Positions 23,801-34,900 of a stretch of 64,000 nucleotides of DNA are shown here, piece after piece. This stretch comes from Meloidogyne chitwoodi (taxonomy: Eukaryota; Nematoda; Chromadorea; Rhabditida; Meloidogynidae). The position numbers and the translations under genes are program-made. The stretch is taken from positions 744,001-808,000 of the forward strand of contig JACZZP010000006.1 in the NCBI GenBank assembly GCA_015183035.1. Direction: 5' to 3'. Positions within the stretch are counted from its first letter, which is position 1; each line of letters opens with the position of its first letter. The notes under the pieces were generated by a model. The model made no database searches. It had not been told where the DNA came from and saw nothing but the letters and a program-made list of their open reading frames with translations.

Positions 23801-24489
23801 ATGCAAATCTTTAAAATAATACTTTTTATTTTAATAATTGGTATTGTTAAAGCTTTTGTTGATAATAAATGTATAAGTTGTATTTGCCAAAAAGAGTCTA
23901 ATTGTCAACCTATTCCGTGCAAATGGGATGATGATGCTGTTAGTTGTGGATATTTTCAGGTTAAAATCTTTTTAATTTTAATTTAATTTTAAACCGCCTC
24001 TTGATCAATAATTCTAAGAAGCCCTTAATTAGCCCTATAAATTCTAAAAAATATTATAAGACATATAGTAATACAACTATTATAAGGAAAGAAGAGCCAG
24101 TCCATTGTGGTGTCTTTTAACGAGTATCATTCATTAATGTGTTCTTATAACGAGAGTAAATTAAATTAAAGATTAAACTTGTTTACTACACTGATTGTGG
24201 TGCTCCAGGCCGTAGAGGTAATGAAGATATGGAAACTGCATGGAAACGCTGTGCACTGGACTACAATTGTTCTATTCAATGCATTAATGTTTTTTATAAT
24301 TTAATTTACTTTAATTAATTTTCTTTTTTTAAGGCTTATATGAATCGTTATCAAAGTCTTTGTAATAATCCAGGTATGAGTGAGTGTGAAAAAGTATCTC
24401 GACAACACAATGGAGGGCCTTATGGATGTTCTGCACCAAGAACCGATGTATATTGGCAAGCTGTGAGCCAATGCTATCGAGGAAAATAA
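23801..24489 (+). CDS. ilys: invertebrate-type (i-type) lysozyme 1
   Basis: Three exons. Exon 1 has a signal peptide (MQIFKIILFILIIGIVKAF) and CISCICQKESNC...CKWDDDAVSCGYFQ. Exon 2 reads YYTDCGAPGRRGNEDMETAW...CALDYNCSIQC. Exon 3 reads AYMNRYQSLC...CEKVSRQHNGGPYGC...YWQAVSQCYRGK. These are the destabilase/i-type lysozyme signatures. The catalytic Glu (CQKES) and Asp (KWD) known for this family are both kept, so peptidoglycan hydrolysis is expected, in gut immunity or digestion. The cysteine pattern is complete. It is the inverted duplicate of the gene at 41433-42137, sharing about 1.1 kb including upstream sequence. Confidence 0.9.
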
Positions 24490-24921
24490 AGAATATGAAA
24501 ATTTAAAAAAATGTTTGGCATTGTGTTTCAATTAAATTTTGAATTAATTTTACGTTATACCTCAAAAAAGTTTTGTATTCTTTTTAGTTTTTGAATAATA
24601 AATACGAATAAAGGTTTTTAAATTGTATTGTAAAAAATTAATTTTATTTTCTTTATTTAAAGAAAACAACAGAGTCATCTTACATCATAAATTTTTTAAA
24701 GTTTTATTGTGTAAATAAAACAAATATTTTTTTATCGTCGAATTTATTTATTGGTGGTCATCTTTATGAGAAAAATTTAAAAAATTGTTGATTTTACATA
24801 CATATGTCTCCAAAATAATAAATAAAGTAAGAAAAATTGCGGACAAAAATTGCGGACATTTACCCGTATAACCGTTAAGTACCAATGAAAGAGGTAAAAA
24901 AGTTTTAAAAATAGAAAAGAA

Positions 24922-25358
24922 GGTACTTTCCTGTTATCTCCCCCCATTCCTTTTGCAACTCAAAATGGTCAATGGACATAATGGTCAAAAAGCCATCAAT
25001 AAGGATTAAATTAATATTTATATACATAAATAAATACATATTTTGGAAAGATGTATAAGGAATTTTTTTTAACTTTATTTTTTAGTTATTTTTTATTTAA
25101 TTATAATGAATTTTAATACACTTCCACAAACTGAGGAAGCTGCAATACAGTTTTTACGAAGCGAAAGATGAAAGCTTTTTTGAATGGATTCTTAAAAAGA
25201 TTTCTGACATTTGGCCTCCGAAATAATGTTTTATTTTTCCTTCATTTTTCATAAATACTTACGAGTTAATTTAATCCTTATTGATGGCTTTTTGACCATT
25301 ATGTCCATTGACCATTTTGAGTTGAAAAAGGAATGGGGGGAGATAACAGGAAAGTACC
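24922..25358. mobile_element. Merlin-like non-autonomous transposon, 8-bp TSD
   Basis: The element is 437 bp with inverted ends of about 93 bp starting ggtactttcctgttatctcc, flanked by gaaaagaa at 24914-24921 and 25359-25366. The interior keeps a small frame at 25106-25171 (MNFNTLPQTEEAAIQFLRSE). It resembles the N-terminal start of ISXO2/Merlin-type transposases. GG-starting ends and an 8-bp duplication also fit Merlin. The transposase is otherwise deleted. A further short inverted pair (agtaccaat/attggtact) flanks it. Confidence 0.65.
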
Positions 25359-25905
25359 GAAAAGAATATTAAAATGAAGAAACTGTTAATTTTGTGTAAA
25401 AGTTTATTGGTACTTTCCCATTGCTCAATAACATCGCTGATTTCTGAGCGTTTGAGGCATTTTCTTTTTTGGAACAATAAAAAAGCTTGTTAAGTTGCCA
25501 AATATTATTTTGAGTTGATTCGGTTCTAATTTTTTGACCAAAATATTAATTAAAGACTTTTCTACAAAATTGGAGATATTTTTCTAAAGTTGAGATAATT
25601 ATCCGAGATAATGGATTTTAAAGTTGATTACTTCAGACTTGGATGAAAAGAGTGTGAAAAATTAAGAGAGCGGGAAAAAGAGAAAAAAGAAATAGAAACA
25701 AGTAGTTTTGACGCGTCGTCAACTGACTGATCCTGCTGTGTGACAGATGTTTTTAGTTGGTTATTTGTTTTCTTATATTTACATATTATCAAAAAAGTCA
25801 TGGAAACAATTTCTTCGGTATTTCTATTTGTCATATTATATGTTTATTTAAGTTTATAAAATAATAATATTTTCAGATTAGAATTTATAACAAATTATTC
25901 TGCAA

Positions 25906-28900
25906 ATGACTGTTTATTTTTGTGTCCCAAGATCTTTTTGGCCTCCTGATATTTGTGCAATTTCGTCCATTTTTCTTTTTACTTTTTTAATTTTAATTAT
26001 TGCTAATACTTTATCTATTTTATTTTGGAAAAATGTTTTAGAAAGACAACAAATTTTACGTTCAGGATTTCTAAGGCCAATTTTTTATTTGGTATGCTTT
26101 AAAAATTTATGGTTTAAATTTGAATTTTTTCAAAAAAGAACTAACTCGAATCTAAGAATATTTATGTTTTTTTATTACATTTCAACCCTTTATAATTCGA
26201 AAAAAAATTTTTGTAAAATTTTTTAGGTATTTTCTTGCCATTTTATTAATGCTTTATTCCTTCCTTTGATTGCCGTATTTTGTGAGAAACATTGGTTATC
26301 ATTTGAATCATCATTATTATTTATTTTTAATTTAATATTTTGGTTTCTTGTCAGTTTTCAATTATGGATTAATCGATTTCAATATGATTTACCTATTTTA
26401 TTAAATATTTCTTATGGGTTATTTGCTTTGTTTTCCGTGATACCTTTTGCATTTTGGCGAATTGTTTTTCCTTTAGGGTTTGTTTTTTAATCTAAAATTA
26501 TTTTTAAAATATTTTTCAGTGTACATGAACCATATTTTGCAATTTATTTAATTGGAATTTTAAATATATTTTTTATATTTTTCTCTTGCGTAACAGGAAA
26601 AGCATTAAAAAGAGAAGAAGAGTCGGTAAAAATTTCTTTTAAATTTTTCTAAAATTTTTTCAAGGCTTGGGTAAATGCTATTTCGTGGATTATTGATATT
26701 TGGCCGTACATTTGGCCAAGTAAAAGTGTTCGTTTACAATTAACTGTTTTGGCTTGTTTATTTATTCTTGTTATTGGGAGAGCAATTAATATTTTAATTC
26801 CTTTATATAATAAATGGATTATTGATATTTTATCTGCTCCAGAACCTTACTTTTGTTGGCAACTTATTTTACTTGCCAGTATTTTTAAATTTTTACAAGG
26901 AAGTGGAGGTTTTAATTTATTATATTTTATTTATTTAAAATTATTATTTTTTAGCTCAAGGAGGTCTTTTAAATACAATACGTTCTTTTTTATGGTTACA
27001 GATTCAGCAATATACTACACTTGAAATTGAGGTTTTTTTATTAAATTTTTTATTATTTTTTGACATTATTTTATTTAAGGTAGATTTATTGCGTCATTTA
27101 CATTCACTTTCTTTGAGTTGGCATCTTTCAAGGTATTAATATGATGTTTAAATATAATATTAATTTTTTATTTAATCTGCTTAAAAAGATTCTTACGTAA
27201 AAAAGATTTTTTTGAATGAAAAAACCACAAAATTTTTTTAAATAGTCTGAAAAAGCTAATAATAATCAATAATTTTTTTAGAAGAACTGGTGAGATTCTT
27301 AGAATTATGGAAAAGGGAGTTGATTCAATGAATACTTTGTTAAATTGTATATTTTATTTTTTATTTAATTTATTTTTTTTTTAATTTTAGATGTTCTATT
27401 TAATGTTCTTCCTTCTCTTTTAGATATTATTTTAGCTTCAATATTTTTCTTTACAAGCTTTAATATTTATTTTGGATTTCTTGTTCTTTTTACAATGTTA
27501 ATTTATTTAGGTTATTTTTTTAATTTTTTCATTTTTTTAATTTTTTTTAGTTTCTACTGTTATAATTTCTGAATGGAGGATTAGTCATAGAAGAGCAATG
27601 AATGAATCTGATAAACGAGCTGGAGCTATTGCTGTTGATTCTTTGATAAATTATGAGACAATTAAACATTATAACGCTGAAGAATTGGAAACTCAACGTT
27701 ACAAAGAAGCATATTTAATGTAAAGAAAAATTAAATGGTTTTATTTTAAATAATATTTTTAGATATCAAAAAGATGAATATAAAGCAAATACTTCCCTTT
27801 CTTTACTTAATTTTTGTCAAAATTCAATAATTGGTTTCGGTTTGATAAGTGGATGCCTTTTAGCTGCTTATTTTATTGTTTCATATAATTCTGATAAAAT
27901 GTTAAGTGCTGGTGATTATGTTCTTTTTACTACTTATTTACTTCAACTTTATGGACCTTTAAATTTTTTTGGAACAATTTATAGAACAATACAACGTTCT
28001 TTTATTGATATGTATTTAATAAAAATATTATTAAAAAAAATGTTTTTATTTAGGGAAAATATGCGAGCATTATTAAAACAAGATATTGAGGTTAATTTTA
28101 AAAATATATTAAAATTTATAATATTTTTTTCAGATTAAAGATGCACTTGGAGCAAAAGAATTAGAACCTTTTCCTGGTCGTATCGAATTTTGTAATGTTT
28201 CTTTTGCCTATAAAATTGGACATCCAGTACTTGAAAATCTTTCATTTACTGTTGATCATGGTCAAACTATTGCTTTGGTTTATTTTTTTTTAATATTCTA
28301 CTAAAGTCCACTTAAATATAAATTTTTAGGTTGGTCCTTCAGGTAGTGGAAAGACAACAATTGTTCGTTTACTTTTTCGTCTTTATGATGTAACTAGTGG
28401 GAAAATTATGTTTAATGGAACAGATATTAGAATGTTAAAATTACATTCTCTTCGTGATAGAATTGGAATTGTTCCACAAGATACAGTTCTTTTTAATGAT
28501 ACAATTAGATATAATATTCGTTATGGGAGGCCAACAGCAACTGATGCAGAAATTGAAGAAGCGGCTAAAGCAGCGGCTATTCATAATTTTATTGTTTTAC
28601 ATCCTGATGGTTATTTAAACCTTTTTTTAATTTTTATTCTTCGCGAGGACGAAGGAATTAAGGAAATTATAGCGGTAGAAATATTAGGAGCTTTTTGAAA
28701 AGAATTTCTTTTCTTTTTATAGGAATAAGGAAAGATTAAACAATATTTTTGGAACATTGAAATTTTAAACAATTTTTAGGTTATGAATGTTTGGTCGGTG
28801 AACGTGGATTAAAATTAAGTGGAGGCGAAAAGCAACGAGTTGCTATTGCAAGAGCAGTACTTAAAAGACCAGAATATATTTTATTAGATGAAGTATGTTT

Positions 28901-29301
28901 TTTAATTTTAAAGGAAATAAATATTTAATTTAGGCAACGTCAGCATTAGACTCAAAAACTGAAAGATCAATACAACAAAAATTATTTGAACTTTGTAATA
29001 GAAGAACTTGTGTAATTGTAAGAAGAGAAATTACTTAAAATATTAAAAAAAATTTAATTTAGGTTGCTCACAGATTGTCTACTGTTGTTCATGCAGACAA
29101 AATATTGGTTTTAAAGGAAGGAAAAATTATTGAAAGTGGAACGTTAGAAATCTCTTTTTTAATTAAAAAATAATTTAATTATATAGGCATGAACAATTAC
29201 TTGAATATAAAGGTTTATATGCAGAAATGTGGTTATTACAAAATGAAAAAGGAAATGGAATAAATTTAAAAATAAATAATAATAATGAAGAGAACAATTA
29301 A
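25906..29301 (+). CDS. hmt-1: HMT-1/ABCB6-type ABC half-transporter
   Basis: About a dozen exons. The N-terminal extra membrane region (25906-26640; [18 protein letters not shown]) precedes the core ABC membrane domain, with [42 protein letters not shown] and [20 protein letters not shown] stretches. The nucleotide-binding domain has Walker [10 protein letters not shown] (near 28333), Q-loop [18 protein letters not shown], signature [14 protein letters not shown], Walker B YILLDEATSALDS and switch [17 protein letters not shown]. This layout is that of ABCB6 and worm HMT-1, the latter needed for cadmium and heavy-metal tolerance. It works as a dimer, probably in endolysosomal or mitochondrial membranes. 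Frame and motifs look intact. It lies between two lysozyme genes on the same strand without obvious functional linkage. Confidence 0.9.
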
Positions 29302-30484
29302 ATGAAGAATAATTATATAAAAGTTTTTTTTTTTAATTATTTAGATCTCTAAAAAAGTTTATTAGGAATTTTTTGATTATTTTTATAGTCAATGTATTTT
29401 GGTAATTTGGCATTAATTTTTGTTGTTTGCAATAAATTGTTAATTTTTAAAATTTTAATAATTTTATTATTGATGTTAGGATGATTTTCTTTTTAATATT
29501 AGGATATTTTTTCTTGTTATTTTTTCAATAATAAAAAATGTTAGTTCTTTCCAGATAATAACTTTAAATTTAATATTACCATATTAAAAAATTTTTTTTA
29601 ATAAGATTTTAAATTACCTATATTCTGAAGAAAAAGATTTAATTATGACCATATATATAATTATATCTATTTAGTGTTATAACCAAAAATAGTTTTATAT
29701 AACAATTTAGCTTTACATAATTTTTATTTTAAATATTTTTTTTAAATTTATTATCCAATATTTATTATTTTTCCTTTTCTAAACAATTTTATTATTTTTT
29801 TCTTTTTTATCCTAACGCTTTTTTGGTTATTTTTATATCTTTTCCTTTTAATTATTTTTATTTTTTATCACATTGACTTGAAATTGTTGACCGTCATCTC
29901 CCTATTCTCGGCTCATATTCCCCCCGAGCATAAATTTTTTATTTAACTGATTGTGTTTATTTATTTGGAAATTAATTTTATTTGATTTATAAAGTTAATT
30001 GGACTCATAAACTGATCTATAATAATTACGAGGGGAAAAAATGAATAAAATACAAGGTTCATTCCAATTTTAACAACTTTAATATGTATACACATTTCGA
30101 TTAATTAAATGATTAATTTGGTTTTTTAAATCTTTTAATACTTTTTGACCAAAATTTAATTTTAAAATATATTTTATTAAACTTTTATTGCAAATTTATT
30201 TTACTTTTCATAAATAATTAATAATAAATATTTACATTTAATTAATTTTTTATAAATTTTTTATCCGCTAGGTAAATAAAAAATTAAAATTTAATAAAAT
30301 AAACATAAAAAAATATTTTTATTAATTGCCTTATTAAAGTAAATATTTTGACTATTTAATTATAATATAATCGTAAATAAAAAGTACATTTTATCTCATA
30401 TATATATTTCATTTAATTTATTAATAAAAATAAAATATAATATATTTTAATAAATTAAATATATCTAATTTAAATTATTTAAAA
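29302..30484. other. AT-rich intergenic region
   Basis: About 1.2 kb, including the 3' flank of the ABC transporter. No coding exon or repeat family was recognised. Confidence 0.6.
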
Positions 30485-31132
30485 ATGTTTATTAATAAAA
30501 TATTAATTTTAATAATAATATTTAATTTTTTTATTCAAAATATCTTCTCTGATGAAGCAAAATGTATCAAATGCATTTGCCAACATGAATCAGGATGTAA
30601 GCCGTTAGGTTGTCATTGGGATGTTAATAGCAATAGTTGTGGTTATTTTCAGGTTTTTTTTTAATTAATATATTTTTAATTTTTTAAAAATAACTTAAAA
30701 ATAAAAATTTTTAAATATTGAAAATTATAAGTAGAATCTTTTTTAATTAAAATTATTAAATTTAAAAAAATAAGATAATTTATTAAATATTTTTAAAATA
30801 TTAAATAAATTAAGATAAAATTACCATATTACACTGATTGTAATTCTCCCGGTCGTAAAAATGGCGAAAGTATGGATTCAGCTTGGAAAAAGTGTTCTAA
30901 AGACTATAATTGCTCTGTTAAATGTTTTAAGGTAAAAATAATAATTTTAAATATTTTTTAAATATTTATCTTATTTTAGGCATATATTAAACGTTATCAA
31001 AGCAAATGTCCAGCAAAAATGAATTCTTGTGAGAAAATGTCTCGTATTCATAATGGAGGTCCTGGTGGTTGTGGGAATAGTAACACAAATAAATATTGGG
31101 AAGCAATAAAAAAATGTTATGAAGGAAAATGA
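30485..31132 (+). CDS. ilys: invertebrate-type (i-type) lysozyme 2, diverged copy
   Basis: Three exons with the same structure as its neighbours. The signal peptide (MFINKILILIIIFNFFIQNI) is followed by CIKCICQHESGCKPLGCHWD...SCGYFQ. Then come YYTDCNSPGRKNGESMDSAW and DYNCSVKC, and finally AYIKRYQSKCPAKMNSCEKM, RIHNGGPGGC and YWEAIKKCYEGK. Catalytic Glu and Asp are retained. It is clearly more diverged than copies 1 and 3, so it derives from an older duplication. It ends with tga at 31130-31132. Confidence 0.9.
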
Positions 31133-31959
31133 AAAATTAATTTTAAAAAATTAAATCTTTGGGAAAATAAAATTTATTTTAAACTGTAATAATTTAAAAA
31201 AAAATAGTTAAAATTTTAGATTATATATTTAATTTTGTTTTTAAATGTTAAAAAATAGTTATCGTAATAATTTATTCAAAATTAAATAATTATTTTTATT
31301 TTTTAAAGCTAAAATCTTTGAAAATGATTTTAAAAATTATTAGGTATTTATTTTATTAAATTAAAAAAATATAAATTTAAATTAAATATTTAAATTAAAA
31401 TAATTCATTTAAAATTTTTCTTAATTAATTATATCGTTTTAATTAGAAAAAACAATAAAATAAATACTAATTTTTATCATTTTATTTTATTTTTTTTATA
31501 TTTATTCTGTTATTTTGTTTGTGATCCTCGACATAAAATCTTTTATTATTTTTAAAAAGAAAACTTGTGTATTTAAATAATTATACTAAAAAATAAAAAA
31601 TACTTTTTTACAAACTAAAAAGTATATTCATTACTTTCTTGGGTTTTTTTTGTTTTTTTACCTCATTTTCCCCAATTTTATTATTCTCATCCACTTATCC
31701 TTTATACCACTTTCTCACATCATCCACTCATTTTTCATTTCACAAACGCGCACAAATCGATTTTCTCGACCGAATTTCTTAGAAAATAACTGTACAAACT
31801 TTTTGGATTTATACAAATATATATATAATTTATATTATTAAAAGTATTATTTTTTAAAGGACAAATTTGTTTAACTTTTCGTCATTTCAAAGAGTGATTC
31901 TAATTTTTTTTTCAAATTTTATAAATATTTAAAAATTAATTAAATAATAAATCCATCAA
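31133..31959. other. AT-rich intergenic region
   Basis: About 0.8 kb. No gene or repeat was recognised beyond simple AT sequence; a more C-rich stretch at 31640-31790 has no coding support. Confidence 0.5.
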
Positions 31960-34900
31960 ATGGGCGAAACTGTACGTCTGCCAGCAGGCAGAACTTCAGA
32001 AGTAATACAGGGTGTGCATTTACAAGAAGTTTTTCAACATGGAACGATAGGTAGAATTTTAATTTCTTCAAAATTAGAATTAATTTCTTATTTGAAAATG
32101 TAAAACTATTGAAAAGGATTTGCCTAAATTTAAAAAATATTTTTAATTTATTTGAAAGGCAAAATAAAATATTATTTTAGTTCATTATATTTAATTATAA
32201 TTAGGTATTAAAATTTAAAATAAAATAGAAAAATTATTTAAACTTTTTTTTTTTAATTTAGGTGATTTTATTGGCTCTTCTTTGGAAGGTTTTTTTATTA
32301 TAATTAATTTATATAATATATTTAAAAAAATATATATATTTATATTAAAGGTATAGATTCTGGATTTATTCGTTGTGTTTATAATGCAAAAAATCAAAGT
32401 GGTAATACAGTTACCTTACTTTGTGAAAAAATGGAAGGATGTTGTGTAACTGGATGTTGTCCTAAAGATCAATTTTGGTAATTTATTTTAATTAAAAAAA
32501 ATAAGCCAAATTAAGTGAAGGAGAATTATCATATAAGTCTCTTAAAAATTAATTTTTTAAATGTCATATTAGTTTACAAACTCCCAAAATATCCTTTACT
32601 AAATTAGTCAAGGATTTTCAATTTTTTAAATAAATTTTAGACAATTTTAGGATTTTTCTTTACAGTGTAGACCAGTGTTTCGTGACCGGGTTTCGGTCAT
32701 GACCAAAAGTGACCTGACTGACCTGACCCGGGCTTCTCTGGTCAGCAGTGATTGGAATTTTCGATTTTGTTCATACTCATAGTTCATACCTGCCATTTTT
32801 ACTCATACATCATACCGGCTAACTTTTTCCTTCATACCAGGGTTGTTCCGGGTTGACCTCGAGTGTCAGGTCGGGTTTCGGGTCGGGTCGCCGAAATTTC
32901 CTCGGGTCGGGTTTCGGGTCGAAAAAAGGCCGGGTTTCGTGTTTCGGGTAACCCGGCGTACCTGCTTCAGTCATCATACTCATACCTGCACTTTTTTAGA
33001 CCTCATATACATCATACCGAGGTATGATGTATGAGTATGAATTTGGTATGATCTTTCAATCACTGCTGGTCAGGTCAGGTCATTTTTATGACCGCAAAAA
33101 GTCAGGTCGGGTCAGATTTTTTGACCAAATTCAAAAGGTTACTGACCGGTCATATGACCGAAATAGGCAAATGTCACAGACCGTAATTTAATTTTTCACC
33201 CTTTTCTTTCGCTTTTCACTTTTATTAATGAGGGACAGTGATCGGCAAGTTCCAGTTCCAGTTCCGGAACTGGTCGGTTCCAGTTCCAGTTCCGGAACTG
33301 GAACTGCGGAACTGGTTGATTCCTGGAACCGGTTTGGAACTGGAACCGTGGAACTGGTTGATGCCTGGAACTGGTTTGGAACCGGTTCCGGAACCGGTTC
33401 CTAAGGTCTCTCTATTCACTCTCCTAATTTATTTTTGTAAGCGAGAAAAGAAGAAAGAAAACGTTTATAAATAATTTATTTGCCTTTTTACATTGTGAAT
33501 CTATGGTTGTGTGGTTAAAGCGTTAGTTTATTTTGTCTGATGTCTTGGGTTCGAATCCTTTGTTATGGGAAAGCTACTTGGAGTACATTAGTTGCTGTTA
33601 GAGTTACTTTTCTTTATTTTAAAAATTTTTGAAACAAAATTAAGTCTTAAATTTTCGCCTATGGCCATAAAAAAGTGTAATTTTTGGCAACAGAGGTTTA
33701 AAAAATTTTAAAATTTTTTGCCTGCGGCGCTGAAATTGGTGAATTGTTGCAACTAATGTCCAATAAATTTTCAAAATTTTCGCATGCATCGCTAAAAAAC
33801 CCAAATTTTGAAAATTTAACTACCCGACGTTGCGCGCAACCCGAAAAAACATGTTTTAAATATTTTTCTCTGCAGAAAAATCTTATTTATTTTAAGACTT
33901 CATATAAAAAATAACTTCTTTTGTTTTGACAATTTTGGAAAAAATGGGTATACCAGCGTACGGATATAGAATTTTTAGACACAGATATAGATATAAGCCA
34001 CATGATATATCCGTATACGGATACTGAAATTCTTATAAGTGTACCACTGGTTTATACATTATATTTACTCTTAATTCTGACGGAAAAATGGAAAATTCAT
34101 AATTAATAAAAAAAATGTCGGTTTTGGAACTGGAACTGGTTTGGAACCGGTTCCGGAACTGGAACTGGAACTACAAAAAATCAAAAACCGGTTCCGGAAC
34201 TGGAACTGGAACTGCAAAAATTAAAAAACCGGTTCCGGAACCGGAACTGGAACTGCAAAAATTAAAAAACCAGTTCCGGAACTGGAACCGGTTCCAGTGG
34301 AAATTTTGGAACTTGCCGATCACTGATGAGGGAAGAGAAGAATTATTAATGGGAAGAAGGATACCTAATATTTTAATTTTTTATTCATTGGCCCAGTCAG
34401 CGGATAAATGTTTTTAATTAACTATTTAAAAAATGACTAAATATCCTATTTACCCTTAGATTAATGAAAATATAGAAAGTTTCGAGAGGATAAAATTTGG
34501 TAAATTTAGTAAATATACCAAATTAAAGAGCATGAGAAAAACCGAGAATGCATTAACCGAGATATTTGGTTCATAAATCATTAAAACTAATTTTTGAAAA
34601 GATTTTATATAAGAATTAGAAATATTTACAAAAGAATATATCTAAAAATGTAGTGATAGGAGAATATGTTTGTATATCTTTTTAACTTTACATAAAGCAA
34701 ATCTTCTTTTTACAATTTTTTTCTTAGAGGATTATGTACATTCTTACTTTGTTTACACTTTCTCCTTTCTCTCATCATTTGTACTATATGAGCTGTTTAA
34801 ATCTTACTGATCTTTCTATTTATTATCTATAAATATATTTATATTTATAAAATTAAATTTAATATCTTTTATAATTAGATTTGAGTACGATCAAGATACC

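Larger units (their letters stand above)
32673..34420. repeat. GACC/GGTCA repeat, copy 2, split by two hAT-like insertions
   Basis: Starts cagtgtttcgtgaccgggtt, continues after the insertion with ggtcaggtcatttttatgac and gaccgtaatttaattttt, and resumes after 34325 with a tail similar to the 20590-20640 flank of copy 1. The outer right boundary is approximate and no TSD was found. Confidence 0.6.

Noticed and set aside
25271..25834. Short minus-strand frames near the Merlin-like element
   Set aside because: They overlap the inverted end or AT-rich spacer, with no domain or splice support.
33225..34417. Frames rich in GTGTGT/ELELVWN in the ggaactgg arrays
   Set aside because: They are subterminal repeats of a hAT-like element, open on both strands.
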